A DNA stretch of 64,000 bases from Oscillospiraceae bacterium (GTDB lineage Bacteria; Bacillota; Clostridia; Oscillospirales; Oscillospiraceae). The translations under genes were made by a program, and so were the position numbers. This document shows, in pieces, positions 7,562 to 16,222 of the stretch. The stretch lies in contig SVLK01000001.1 of NCBI GenBank assembly GCA_015067975.1, positions 85,513 to 149,512 on the forward strand, written 5' to 3'. Below the pieces are notes generated by a model, which saw nothing but the letters and a program-made list of their open reading frames with translations, was not told where the DNA came from and searched no databases. The first letter of the stretch is position 1. Every line of letters starts with the position of its first letter.

Positions 7562-10480
7562 TTATTTTCGGCCTTGTTTGATAAAACAGGCGGTGGCACC
7601 AGTCAAAGTGCAAACCGTCAGCCACAGGGCACTGAAATCAAAGGTGGCCAAAAACGCCAACAGGCAGAAAAGACCAATCAGACATAATACTGCGCCCAAA
7701 ACGATGAGCACCGTGCGCAGCAGTTTGCCCACTGGTTTGACAGGGTCGGTGCGGAACTGGGGCAGTTTGTGCAGACAGAGGGCTGCGCCCGAGGTGGAGG
7801 CGACCCACACGGTGGAGTATTCGGTATCCCATCCGTCGAAGAACAGAAGACCACAGAGGACGGAGGCAATAATGCAGAAAACGGCCATAACGGTGTAAGC
7901 AATGCGGTTGGAGCGCTTATCGGTGGTCAGACGCTTGATAGCATCATCACAGTTAATGCCGCCTTTGGCAGCTTTGCGATAATACTCCAGTGCCAGCGGT
8001 TCGTTCTTTTCGCATCCATCACCTTTTTCCAAATGGATGGCCAGATTTTTGCATGCCTGCGCCATGCCTTTATCGGCAGCTTTGCGATACCAATAGACTG
8101 CTTTTTTGACATCTTTCTCGCAGCCGTGGCCCTTTTCGTACATGAATCCCAGATTATTGCAGCCGGTCTCGTCGCCATTTTCGGCGCTCTTGAGATAATA
8201 CCGGAAGGCTTGGGCCGAGTCTCTCTCAATTCCCAGACCCTTTTCCAGACAGTAACCGGCCTGGCATTGCGCGCCGGCGTGACCCTGTTCGGCTGCTTTG
8301 CGGTACAGGCTAAAGGCCTGCTCGTAGTCTTTATCGACACCGCGGCCGGAGAAGTACATGTTGGCCAGGAAGTACTGGCACTCCTCGTCACCTTGCTGTG
8401 CACCGCGGCGGTACAGGTCTGCAGCCGCTGCCTCATCCTCATCCACAACTTTGCCGTGTTCGTAACACAAACCGAGAGCGCGCAGCCCGTCGGGATACTC
8501 CTGCGCTGCGGACAGTTCATACAGACGCACTGCCCGCTCCATGTCTTTTTCGATGCCGCGACCACGCTCGCAGCACACGCCCAGCAGATGCTGGGCACGG
8601 GCGTAGTTCTGCTCTGCAGACTTTTCGTACCAGTAAACCGCTTTTTCGAAGCTTTGCGTTGTGCCGCGGCCGGTGCGGTACATCCAGCCCAGATTGCACT
8701 GCGCCTCGGCAAGTCCCATCTGTGCGGCCTGCTCATAATAGGCAACGGCTTGTGCTAAGTCGCATGTGACACCGCGACCCAACTCATAGCAAAGACCCAG
8801 ACGGTTGATAGAGGCGGCATTCTCGTGCTCTGCACCGCGACGAAACCACATGACGGCTTTTTCATCGTCCGTGGCGATGCCGTGGCCGAAGTAATAGCAA
8901 AGGCCCATTTGATGAATGGCATCCACATAACCGGCTTCGGCGGCTTGCAGGTAATGAGTCAGGGCGATTTCTTCGTTTTCTTCCACGCCAAAACCGTTGT
9001 CGTAGCATTTGCCGAGGAAGTAACGGGCACGGGGTAATCCCAATGCCGCGGCTTCTTCAAACAGCTGCGCGGCCCGTATGTCATCGTGTGCAACACCGCT
9101 GCCGGTGTGGTACAGCACGCCCAGCGCGCAGATGGCGTCGGCATAGCCCTGCTCGGCAGATTTTTGGTACCACTCGGCGGCTGTTTCGTCGCTTTGCTCC
9201 GTGCCGCGGCCGGCTTCATAGCACAGGCCGAGAAAGAACTGGGCTCTTGCCCAATCCTGCTGTGCAGATAGCGTGAACAGGCGGAAAGCTTCGTCATCAT
9301 CTTGTTCTACACCATAGCCGGAGCGATACAGCACGGCCAGATTACACTGGGCACCGGCATCGCCCTTTTCTGCGGTTTCTTGATAGAGAGAAACCGCCTT
9401 TTCCAAGTCTTCTTCTACGCCGCTGCCGGTTTCATAGCACAGGGCGACCCGCGTAGCGGCGCCCAGATGGCCTGCCTCGGCAGCACGCCGGAACAGAATA
9501 AAGGCTTTGTCAGGGTCTTCCTGCGTGCCGTGTCCATATGTATAGCACATACCCAACTGATACAGTGCCGGAGGGGAATCGGCTTCGGCAGCCTTTAAAT
9601 AGCACCGGAAAGCTTCTTCGGCGTCTTCAGGAGTATCCTTGGCATCGTGGCAGCGCCCCAGCGAATACCATGCCCGGGGCAGACCCTGCGCTGCGGCACG
9701 GCGAAACAGCTCCATCGCCTTATCATCGTCATGCTCCACGCCTTTACCGGCATGATACAGTACACCGAGAGAGCAGATGCCGTCGGCATAATCCTGCCGT
9801 GCGGCTTCTTCATACAGTAAAAAGGCTTTTTTCAAATCCTGCTCTACACCATTGCCGAATTCGTAGCAAACGCCCAGCAAATGCTGTGCACGGGGCAACT
9901 GCAGTTCGGCAGCTTCGGTGAAATAGTGTACGGCGGTTTCAAAATTCTGATCTACGCCGGCACCGAAATAATACAGAGCACCGAGATTGCATTTAGCCAT
10001 GGCATAGCCTTGCTCGGCAGCTTGTGTGTAAAGATCGATGGCGGTGCCCATGGATTCTTCCACTTCGATGCCGTTTTCGTAGAACACGCCCAAATCGCAT
10101 TGCGCCGGGGCATAGCCGAGTTCTGCCGATTCGCGGAACAGTTCCAGTGCTTTAGCGGTATCTTTGGGCGTGCCGGTGCCGGAATTGTGGCAAACGGCCA
10201 ACCAGTAAAGCCCCACAGGATCGTCGGGTGCGGTCTGACTGAACCAGTCAAAGGCCTTGACGGCATCTTTTTCGGCGCCGTTGCGGCCGTATAGGTAGTT
10301 GAGTCCCATCTGTACTTGTGCGTGACCGTCACCGCTCTCGGCGGCCAAATGGCAATCCTCCAGCTGCTCACGCTGGCGGCGCTGCTTGCTTTCCAATAGC
10401 TTCAGCATTTCCGGGGAGAAGAACACCACGTCCTGTGCACTCTCATTTGGCTGCTGATTCATATTTTTGTTCTCATCCAT
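7562..10480 (-). CDS. Very long Sel1-repeat (TPR-like) protein with C-terminal membrane segments
   Basis: A 972-aa protein. The start at 10480 (MDENKNMNQQ) is chosen because GAAAGGAGG lies just upstream; the tracked ORF extends 41 codons too far. From about residue 35 to 855 it is an unbroken run of more than twenty 36-residue Sel1 repeats of the form A-x-x-x-[YF]-x-x-[AS]-A-E-x-G-x-x-x-A-x. The last 115 residues contain three or four hydrophobic segments (for example VMAVFCIIASVLCGLLFF), so the solenoid is probably membrane-tethered. Sel1 solenoids are protein-protein scaffolds; its partner is unknown. It is monocistronic, with a clear promoter and terminator. Confidence 0.9.
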   Translation of the reverse strand: MDENKNMNQQPNESAQDVVFFSPEMLKLLESKQRRQREQLEDCHLAAESGDGHAQVQMGLNYLYGRNGAEKDAVKAFDWFSQTAPDDPVGLYWLAVCHNSGTGTPKDTAKALELFRESAELGYAPAQCDLGVFYENGIEVEESMGTAIDLYTQAAEQGYAMAKCNLGALYYFGAGVDQNFETAVHYFTEAAELQLPRAQHLLGVCYEFGNGVEQDLKKAFLLYEEAARQDYADGICSLGVLYHAGKGVEHDDDKAMELFRRAAAQGLPRAWYSLGRCHDAKDTPEDAEEAFRCYLKAAEADSPPALYQLGMCYTYGHGTQEDPDKAFILFRRAAEAGHLGAATRVALCYETGSGVEEDLEKAVSLYQETAEKGDAGAQCNLAVLYRSGYGVEQDDDEAFRLFTLSAQQDWARAQFFLGLCYEAGRGTEQSDETAAEWYQKSAEQGYADAICALGVLYHTGSGVAHDDIRAAQLFEEAAALGLPRARYFLGKCYDNGFGVEENEEIALTHYLQAAEAGYVDAIHQMGLCYYFGHGIATDDEKAVMWFRRGAEHENAASINRLGLCYELGRGVTCDLAQAVAYYEQAAQMGLAEAQCNLGWMYRTGRGTTQSFEKAVYWYEKSAEQNYARAQHLLGVCCERGRGIEKDMERAVRLYELSAAQEYPDGLRALGLCYEHGKVVDEDEAAAADLYRRGAQQGDEECQYFLANMYFSGRGVDKDYEQAFSLYRKAAEQGHAGAQCQAGYCLEKGLGIERDSAQAFRYYLKSAENGDETGCNNLGFMYEKGHGCEKDVKKAVYWYRKAADKGMAQACKNLAIHLEKGDGCEKNEPLALEYYRKAAKGGINCDDAIKRLTTDKRSNRIAYTVMAVFCIIASVLCGLLFFDGWDTEYSTVWVASTSGAALCLHKLPQFRTDPVKPVGKLLRTVLIVLGAVLCLIGLFCLLAFLATFDFSALWLTVCTLTGATACFIKQGRK

Positions 10481-10519
10481 AGTTTTGTGCCTCCTTTCGG
10501 GGGACGGTATATTTTTGAC

Positions 10520-10548
10520 ATTATAACACTTTTTTCCCAGCGGAGCAA
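10520..10548 (-). promoter_or_regulatory. Promoter of the Sel1 repeat gene
   Basis: Minus-strand TTGCTC, 17-bp spacer, TATAAT (10520-10525), 40 bp upstream of the chosen ATG. Confidence 0.65.
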
Positions 10549-10597
10549 TATTAGAGGACAAGGTTGCGAAAGGGAGGAAGAACGAAGTGTCGGATGC

Positions 10598-10626
10598 TTG
10601 CACTTTTGTGGTTTAGATGATACAAT
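10598..10626 (+). promoter_or_regulatory. Displaced original ychF promoter
   Basis: TTGCAC, 17-bp spacer, TACAAT, followed by AAAGGAG and ATGAAATTAGGTATCG. It now reads only a 12-codon stub (MKLGIGTRCLVL, stop at 10702). That start matches the first codons of ychF, which now lies 12.4 kb away, so this is inferred to be the pre-insertion ychF promoter and ribosome site. Confidence 0.65.
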
Positions 10627-10663
10627 ATACGATTAGAAGAAAATGCAAAGGAGATTTGCTTTT

Positions 10664-10679
10664 ATGAAATTAGGTATCG
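10664..10679. other. attL: left copy of the ychF start-codon attachment core
   Basis: ATGAAATTAGGTATCG, preceded by a ribosome site and promoter. It differs from the right copy at two synonymous positions; both encode Met-Lys-Leu-Gly-Ile. The identical part (GGTATCG or ATGAAA) is the likely crossover region. Confidence 0.65.
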
Positions 10680-10807
10680 GAACCCGGTGCCTGGTTTTAT
10701 AAGTTAATGTTCGCCTATAAGTTCTCATAAATCCCCATATCGCAATGGTTTCTTACCCTGTACAAATCATAAAACACCATGCCATTTCATAAGGTTCAAT
10801 GCCATTG

Positions 10808-10830
10808 TGGTGTAAAAATGGTGTAGAAGC
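10808..10830. repeat. Integrase arm-type repeat near attL
   Basis: TGGTGTAAAAATGGTGTAGAAGC contains two tandem TGGTGTA half-sites and matches TGGCGTAAAAATGGCGTAGAAGC near attR at all but two positions. Such paired repeats near element ends are typical arm sites of Tn916-type integrases. The surrounding sequence from 10703 to 10875 holds no recognisable gene. Confidence 0.55.
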
Positions 10831-10875
10831 AAAATGAAACTACCGAGAAAGAGTCAATGCAATAAGCTAATATTT

Positions 10876-10912
10876 AAACACTCCTGCGGTCAAAAGTCGC
10901 AGGAGTGTTTTT
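10876..10912 (+). terminator. Terminator inside element left end
   Basis: AAACACTCCTGCG / CGCAGGAGTGTTT hairpin with a 9-nt loop and following TTTCTTTTC. It could stop transcription entering from the stranded ychF promoter. The stretch 10913-11160 shows no gene I recognise. Confidence 0.75.
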
Positions 10913-11160
10913 CTTTTCGTTCGACTGTAGATACATACTGCACGGAATACTTAGTCAACTATCAGCCCGGAGAAAACAACATACTGTTTCAGGTTTTCGA
11001 TATCGGAATTAACTAGGCAGGCGAGTTTATAACTGATTCTATCGATATGGTTTGTTAAATGATTAGACATCCCGCCCCGCGTTGCGAAGGGCACGATCAA
11101 AGCAAAAGAAAAGACGGCAATACTGTTACAAAACCCATTTCTGAAGCGTCGCTACCTATT

Positions 11161-12759
11161 TTATGGCTGAAAAAAACGATACAGATAGAGTGCCAGCTCC
11201 AACAACATCCGATCCTCAGGATCGCTGAATCGCCTTCCGGTAATCTCCTGAATCTGCTTAAGACGATAAGCAACCGTGTTGTAATGGATATACAATTCCT
11301 CGCCCATCTTCCTTTGATTTCCAAGATGCTGGAAATATGACCCTAGCGTTTCGAGAAGTTCCGTCCCCTTTGAGAAAGAAGGATTTACCAATTCCCTCAG
11401 CACTTCCTTTATAAAAGCAATGACCTCTTGATTCGTGTCATTCGCATAGAGAAGACTCAATATCCCCAGATCATCAAACCGAAGAGCCGTGCTCTTCCGG
11501 CGTGATGCGGCGGCGCGGAGCGCGAGATCTGCTTCCTTGCTGCAGCTTATCAAGCCGGAAATGCCGACATGCGGACGACTGCATCCCACAGCGACAGACA
11601 TCTCTGTATGCTCTGCCAGGTATGATTCCAGTTTGCTGCATAACAGCTTCGGTAGCTGTGAAACACTTGAGCCTGTATCGGCAGACGACAACAGCACAAG
11701 CGTGTCGCCGCCGTTTTCTATGTATCGAATGCTTTCGGCAGAGTTGCCAATGATCTCGCGTACAGCCCGAAGAAAAACCGTTCGATGAAACAGCATCCCA
11801 TGCAAATTCTCGCGTTCATCCTTCCGCATCCGCACCGCAAGGATCATGTGCCGATCTGACAGGCAGAAGCCGAGAGATTTCGCCCTTTCTTGTTCCACCG
11901 CATCATCCATTAGCTGGTCGGAGAGCAGGTGAAGGAAGAAATCCCGGAAGGATCTTTCCCCATCTTGGTGTACCAGATGAAAGCGAGTTATTTCCAGAGG
12001 AATGGCGAGAAGAATCTGCTCTAACAATTCATACTGCAATTCCGGGCCGGTTCTTTCCCCGAACAGAAAGAGTGATCCAAACGCATTGCTTGCAGTTTCG
12101 ATTTCATAGCGATCCGCATCCTGGAAAACTTCTTTGAAAAAAATTGGCGACTCAGGCTGCGGCCAGTGCCGGGCGTCTATCGCGCTCAAGGCCACCGCAT
12201 GGCGATGATTGATGGCGTCAAGAATGAGGACACTTCTGCCCGTTATTTCCCGCACGGTACTGGCGATTTCCTCCAATGTGGCTCCTTCCGCGATGGTACG
12301 GGTAAGAAGTTCGCCCACGGCGAGGCTATTGCGAAGTGTGGCTGTTTGCCGTCGGAGTAATTCATCTGTTACCGCTTTTGTAATCTCTGAAAAGCGGATG
12401 CCCGCCGGAAGCTCAATCAACGGAAACCCCAGATGCCGCGCGGATGCAACCATGTCTGCTGGCACAGCTCCGCCGAGAAACCGATCTGGCTTGATGCATA
12501 CCCCGGCAACACCCAACTCAGATAGCCGAGGCACGAAATTGCAAAGAAGCTCCGGACGGTTATACAGTGCATAGCAGTTCGTCACGACCAGCTCATTCTC
12601 TGTTACCCAGTCATCATAATCCGGTATCTCTGACAGGAACACACCACCCACAGGATGCTCCGTTCCTGTATCACTGAGAATGTGCGCATCATGGAAAACA
12701 GGCAGCTTCAGCAAGTCCGCCAAGGTTGGAAGATACACAATCTCTTTCATCGCGTCCAT
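11161..12759 (-). CDS. PucR-family transcriptional regulator
   Basis: A 532-aa protein. The start MDAMKEIVYLP at 12759 follows AAGGAGATATCGACG; the tracked ORF starts 42 codons upstream without a ribosome site. Residues 1-125 match the PucR N-terminal purine-catabolism-type ligand domain (IVYLPTLADLLKLPVFHDAHIL). The middle is the GGDEF-like region common in the family. The C-terminus is a PucR/CdaR helix-turn-helix (YIHYNTVAYRLKQIQEITGR). Family members activate catabolic or transport genes in response to small metabolites. It is divergent from the atoE-like transporter, so control of that transporter is likely. Both lie inside the mobile element as cargo. Confidence 0.9.
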   Translation of the reverse strand: MDAMKEIVYLPTLADLLKLPVFHDAHILSDTGTEHPVGGVFLSEIPDYDDWVTENELVVTNCYALYNRPELLCNFVPRLSELGVAGVCIKPDRFLGGAVPADMVASARHLGFPLIELPAGIRFSEITKAVTDELLRRQTATLRNSLAVGELLTRTIAEGATLEEIASTVREITGRSVLILDAINHRHAVALSAIDARHWPQPESPIFFKEVFQDADRYEIETASNAFGSLFLFGERTGPELQYELLEQILLAIPLEITRFHLVHQDGERSFRDFFLHLLSDQLMDDAVEQERAKSLGFCLSDRHMILAVRMRKDERENLHGMLFHRTVFLRAVREIIGNSAESIRYIENGGDTLVLLSSADTGSSVSQLPKLLCSKLESYLAEHTEMSVAVGCSRPHVGISGLISCSKEADLALRAAASRRKSTALRFDDLGILSLLYANDTNQEVIAFIKEVLRELVNPSFSKGTELLETLGSYFQHLGNQRKMGEELYIHYNTVAYRLKQIQEITGRRFSDPEDRMLLELALYLYRFFQP

Positions 12760-12793
12760 CGTCGATATCTCCTTGTTGTGATAAGATGATAGA

Positions 12794-12822
12794 AGAATAC
12801 CGAAAGGATTGTGATATGTCAA
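12794..12822 (-). promoter_or_regulatory. Promoter of pucR-type gene
   Basis: Minus-strand TTGACA (12817-12822), 17-bp spacer, TATTCT (12794-12799), 35 bp upstream of the ATG. Confidence 0.65.
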
Positions 12823-12824
12823 CA

Positions 12825-12852
12825 TTGAATTCCGCTTTTTAATTGATATAAT
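12825..12852 (+). promoter_or_regulatory. Divergent promoter toward small ORF and atoE
   Basis: TTGAAT, 16-bp spacer, TATAAT. It is back to back with the regulator promoter, the usual layout for an autoregulated divergent pair. Confidence 0.5.
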
Positions 12853-12899
12853 GTGATACAGAAACAGCGAACAGACCAAAATCAAAGGAGCGTGTAAGA

Positions 12900-13031
12900 A
12901 TGAAGCAGGTTACTCGCACGGAAAAGCAAGGTGCCCGCGAAGAAAATCGGCGCGCTTTGATGCAGAACCGGAGCAAGGACAACAAATCACAGAATGAAAA
13001 AAAGAGCCTAAATATATCGACTATCGCATGA
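12900..13031 (+). CDS. Small basic leader peptide or hypothetical ORF
   Basis: A 43-codon ORF (MKQVTRTEKQGAREENRRAL...) starting 9 nt after AAAGGAG. It is very rich in Lys, Arg, Asn and Glu, with no hydrophobic core, and its last codons overlap nothing. A hairpin with T-rich sides follows before atoE, so it may be a leader peptide or a small protein. I do not recognise a family. Expression is suggested only by the good ribosome site and the promoter upstream. Confidence 0.4.
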   Translation: MKQVTRTEKQGAREENRRALMQNRSKDNKSQNEKKSLNISTIA

Positions 13032-13071
13032 TGTCTAAGTATTGCTAACACGAACACTCTTCTCTTTTGTT

Positions 13072-13104
13072 CAAAAGCGGCCAGCCTTGTACCGGCCGCT
13101 TTTG
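13072..13104 (+). terminator. Hairpin between leader ORF and atoE
   Basis: CAAAAGCGGCC / GGCCGCTTTTG inverted repeat with an 11-nt loop. Positioned between the promoter and the transporter, it could act as an attenuator; only three T residues follow on the + strand. Confidence 0.55.
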
Positions 13105-13174
13105 AACTGCAGTAATGTATAAATGCACCGGGCTTTTGGGCAAAGATCAATATGAAACGAAGGGGGATTCTCTT

Positions 13175-14557
13175 ATGGAAACCACACAAAGCAAAGAACG
13201 AAATAACCCGATTGCTAAAATGGGAAATGTGCTCTTGCAATTTTCCATGAAATATATGCCGGATGCCAGCATTTTCGCGATTATACTGACCTTTCTCACC
13301 TTTTTGGCCGGCATCCTTTTTACGGATCAGGGGCCGAAGGAAATGCTGCTCAACTGGTATCAGGGCTTCTGGGAGTTGCTCGCTTTTGCCATGCAGATGA
13401 CCCTGATCGTTGTGACGGGCTCTGCCGTCGCCGGTTCTCCACCGGTGAAGCGAATCATCAAGAGAATTGCCGCGATTCCTCAAAACGGCAGACAGGCGGT
13501 ATGGCTTGTCACAACGGTTTCCATTGCGGTATCCTTTGTCCACTGGGGCTTGTCCCTGATTGTGGGTGCGCTGCTGGCCAAGGAGGTGGCCCGGTGCTTG
13601 TGGCAAAAACAGATCCCCTTTGAATACGGACTGCTGGCCGCCGGCGGCTACGTAGGCCAGATGACGTGGCAGGGTCTGCTCTCTTCCTCCATCGGTTTGT
13701 CCATCGCCAGCCCCGGCCATATTCTGGAAGGGGAGATGGGCGTGATCCCGATGGCGGCGTATATGGGCAACGGCATGAACCTGTTTGTCACCGTGGCGCT
13801 GCTGCTCCTGCCGCCGGTTTTCGCCATGCTGATGCATCCCAGCGGCAGCAATGTCTCCCCGCTGGACATGGAGGCGATCCAGAAGATTTCTGAGGTGGAG
13901 CGGCCGGTTGCCGGTCGCCCGGAAAACCCCACCGTTGGTGAAAGACTCAATTTCAGCCCGTTCCTTTCCGGCGCAATCGGCTTGATGGGAGCCATTTATA
14001 TCATTTACGCCTTCGCGACCAAGGGCATGTCCGCGCTGGACATTAACTTTGTCAACTTCATTTTCTTCATTTTGGGCATCCTGCTCCACGGGAATATCGC
14101 CAATTATATTCGTGCGGTTGCCGATGCAGTCAGCGGCGCCACCGGCATTATCTTCCAGTTCCCGTTGTATGCCGGCATTCAGGGTATGATCAAATACTCC
14201 GGCCTTGTCACGATCCTCTCCTCGGCCATTGTGTCCATCTCCTCGCCGGCCACCTTCTATTTTTGGACGCTGCTGTCCGCGGGCATTATCAATATGTTCG
14301 TCCCCTCCGGCGGCGGACAGTGGACGGTGCAGGGCCCCATCGCCATTGCATCGGCAAAAATGATGGGTGCTGATGTGATCAAGACCAGTCTGATGGTAGG
14401 CTATGGAAATACGTGGACCAATATGTGCCAGCCCTTCTGGGCCATTGCCCTTCTGGGTATTACCGGATTGAAAGCGAAGGATATTATGGGCTATTCCACG
14501 GCCATCATGTTCTGCGGTGGCCTGATCTTTATCATTGCGAGTTTTTTGCCGGTGTAA
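13175..14557 (+). CDS. atoE: Short-chain fatty acid transporter, AtoE family
   Basis: A 460-aa polytopic membrane protein with about a dozen hydrophobic helices. It shows the AtoE/SCFA_trans pattern: N-terminal GNVLLQFSMKYMPDASIFAI, SFVHWGLSLIVGALLAKEVAR, and the C-terminal MFVPSGGGQWTVQGPI block. The family is proposed to take up short-chain fatty acids such as acetoacetate or butyrate. The METTQSKERN start at 13175 follows GAAGGGGG; the tracked start lies 20 codons earlier. It is cargo of the mobile element, divergent from a PucR regulator that likely senses the substrate or a product. Confidence 0.9.
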   Translation: METTQSKERNNPIAKMGNVLLQFSMKYMPDASIFAIILTFLTFLAGILFTDQGPKEMLLNWYQGFWELLAFAMQMTLIVVTGSAVAGSPPVKRIIKRIAAIPQNGRQAVWLVTTVSIAVSFVHWGLSLIVGALLAKEVARCLWQKQIPFEYGLLAAGGYVGQMTWQGLLSSSIGLSIASPGHILEGEMGVIPMAAYMGNGMNLFVTVALLLLPPVFAMLMHPSGSNVSPLDMEAIQKISEVERPVAGRPENPTVGERLNFSPFLSGAIGLMGAIYIIYAFATKGMSALDINFVNFIFFILGILLHGNIANYIRAVADAVSGATGIIFQFPLYAGIQGMIKYSGLVTILSSAIVSISSPATFYFWTLLSAGIINMFVPSGGGQWTVQGPIAIASAKMMGADVIKTSLMVGYGNTWTNMCQPFWAIALLGITGLKAKDIMGYSTAIMFCGGLIFIIASFLPV

Positions 14558-14594
14558 AGGCGAAGCTCTTAATGTGTGCTGCCGCGCTGGTATA

Positions 14595-14927
14595 ATGAGG
14601 AAGCATGATGTATTTATTCTTCCGAGTGTCGGAAATGGTATGCGGAATCTATATGAGAGAACATGCCAAAAGTATGGAATTATTCCGAATGTGGCGATCG
14701 AGTGCAATGACCGGCAATGTTTACAATACTATGTGCAGGCGAATATGGGGCTCACTTTAGGCGCATTCCGTGCGCTGGATGATCAAACACAAACGAATAT
14801 ATCCGCTTTGCGGGTAACAGATTTTAATGAAACCCAGTCCGTATATGTTTTCTACCATGACAATGGAGAGACTTATCGCAGCATAAAGGATTTTTGTGAT
14901 TTCCTTTATACCCTAAGATATCTTTGA
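14595..14927 (+). pseudogene. Fragment of a LysR-type regulator (ligand-binding domain)
   Basis: About 110 codons (MRKHDVFILPSVGNG ...) that read like the C-terminal half of a LysR substrate-binding domain: a 'CNDRQCLQYYVQANMGLTL' block, which is the usual 'V-x-x-G-x-G-[IL]-x-[FL]-x-P' region, then VYVFYHDN and a short C-terminal helix. No helix-turn-helix domain is present upstream, where atoE ends. It is best read as a decayed remnant left by a rearrangement next to the transporter, though a short expressed protein cannot be excluded. Confidence 0.5.
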
Positions 14928-14961
14928 GTAACGCGATAGCTATTCAAACTAAGGCGCAAAT

Positions 14962-14988
14962 AACGGGACGGCTAATTGCCGTCCCGTT
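14962..14988 (+). terminator. Terminator after LysR fragment
   Basis: AACGGGACGGC / GCCGTCCCGTT hairpin with a 5-nt loop. From 14989 to 15280 I see no gene, only short unrelated ORFs. Confidence 0.7.
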
Positions 14989-15280
14989 TACTATGAGACC
15001 GATTCCAATATATTTTCGCTACATATATCGAAGTAAACAAGTATCTTACAACTAAGCAACGACCTAAACGCTTATGAGGCGGGATATTTGTTGTCAGTCC
15101 ATATCCTATTCCGTATTAATATATAGACAGCCGCCCCCCATCCGAGTATAGCACCCGGTCCCGGTAGCTTCCCGGGAACAGGTGCCGTAGCGCTGTTGAT
15201 TTTTAGACGGAAGCTCTTACTAAGTCGTGAGGCCTCCTTTTGCGGCGGCCAATTGGGCGATGTGCGCCACATGACTTGGG

Positions 15281-15415
15281 ATGCGCATGGGAGAGCGGTT
15301 GCTGTACGCCCTCCCGGACATGCCATCGGAACAAAAGAATGTACTCCAACATGCATTCATGGATTTAGGATCTTTCGTAAACGGGCTTTGCGAACCGGAG
15401 GTGGATTTATTATAA
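15281..15415 (+). CDS. Possible small protein upstream of XRE regulator
   Basis: A 44-codon ORF absent from the ORF track: MRMGERLLYALPDMPSEQKN followed by VLQHAFMDLGSFVNGLC and ending EPEVDLL. The composition is protein-like (amphipathic helix followed by an acidic tail), but no convincing ribosome site precedes the first ATG, and internal ATGs exist. It may be the end of a decayed larger gene. No family recognised. Confidence 0.3.
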   Translation: MRMGERLLYALPDMPSEQKNVLQHAFMDLGSFVNGLCEPEVDLL

Positions 15416-15459
15416 GACCGATTCACCCAAAACGAATTTTACGGAAGGAGGTGGTGTCT

Positions 15460-15543
15460 ATGGTGTTGATTCAGAGAACCTATTACCATAGTACCCAGCA
15501 GCATAAGACCGCATGCGCCACCTCCGGCCGCGATCTCGTTTGA
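15460..15543 (+). CDS. 27-aa peptide ORF with strong ribosome site
   Basis: ATG preceded by GAAGGAGGTGGTGTCT, one of the best Shine-Dalgarno matches in the window. The peptide is MVLIQRTYYHSTQQHKTACA plus seven residues. It ends 28 nt before the TTG start of the XRE-type regulator. It is polar with one Cys and no signal peptide. It could be a leader peptide coupling translation to the regulator or a signalling peptide; function unknown. Confidence 0.4.
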   Translation: MVLIQRTYYHSTQQHKTACATSGRDLV

Positions 15544-15571
15544 TTATTCGCTATGATCTGAGGATCGAGCT

Positions 15572-15949
15572 TTGGCGTATCAAAAGCCGAAGCGGAGCCC
15601 AGATCATAAAGAAACATTAGGAGTTTTGGTAAACCGGCATTTGGCCGAACGGGGATGGAGCCCTGCGCGGTTAGCAGAAGAATCCGGCCTTTCCAAAGCC
15701 ACGATTAGTAGAATGACCAAATATAGGACAAAAGAAGAGGACAGTATCTACCGTCCTCAAGTGAATGCTATTCAAACGATTGCACTGGCCCTGCAGTTGA
15801 ATAAAGAAGAATGTGAGGCGTTATTTGACGCAGCATATCCGGGATGGCGCATATGGAAAGAGGCCATTCAAGAGCAACTCACCCTATCTCAAACCAATGA
15901 GATCCTTTACGAAAAGGGATTCCCTACATTGCCAATCGAATACGATTGA
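15572..15949 (+). CDS. XRE-family helix-turn-helix regulator
   Basis: 125 aa, TTG start with GAGG 8 nt upstream; no ATG exists in frame before the upstream stop at 15554. Residues about 15-75 form an XRE-type DNA-binding domain (LAERGWSPARLAEESGLSKATISRM ... VNAIQTIALALQLNKEE). The C-terminal 45 residues are unassigned. A role in controlling excision, replication or mobilization of the element is inferred from position. A strong terminator follows. Confidence 0.8.
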   Translation: MAYQKPKRSPDHKETLGVLVNRHLAERGWSPARLAEESGLSKATISRMTKYRTKEEDSIYRPQVNAIQTIALALQLNKEECEALFDAAYPGWRIWKEAIQEQLTLSQTNEILYEKGFPTLPIEYD

Positions 15950-15957
15950 ATAGCATG

Positions 15958-15996
15958 ATGCCGACACCCTGCACAGCACAGGGTGTCGGCATTTTT
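15958..15996 (+). terminator. Terminator of XRE regulator
   Basis: ATGCCGACACCCTG / CAGGGTGTCGGCAT, 7-nt loop, followed by five T. Confidence 0.85.
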
Positions 15997-15999
15997 CTG

Positions 16000-16060
16000 T
16001 TTCACCGGTGAAACGACATTTGATCTTGCATGCGATAAGATAAATACACAAGTACTTGTG
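16000..16060. promoter_or_regulatory. Two perfect 14-bp palindromes, candidate operators
   Basis: TTTCACCGGTGAAA (16000-16013) and CACAAGTACTTGTG (16047-16060) lie in the 273-bp gap between the XRE regulator and the 107-aa gene. Perfect palindromes of this size are typical dimeric repressor sites; the adjacent XRE protein is the natural candidate binder. Nothing else in 16061-16222 is recognisable. Confidence 0.4.
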
Positions 16061-16222
16061 AGGTCTGCACACAGGCGGAAAATCGGATCTTGATATGATG
16101 AAAAACTTTGGCTGCATAGTACGAGATCCGCAGATAGGGACGCTTATCTGAATGCAAATGACATCCTTCGCAGCGAACGGCCAACGCTGCACAGAACACG
16201 AAAGAAATGAGGTAATAAAATT

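Noticed and set aside
12839-14707. 622-aa minus-strand ORF over atoE
   Set aside because: Composition (His, Gln, Arg rich, no domain) and full overlap with a well-recognised transporter mark it as a shadow frame.
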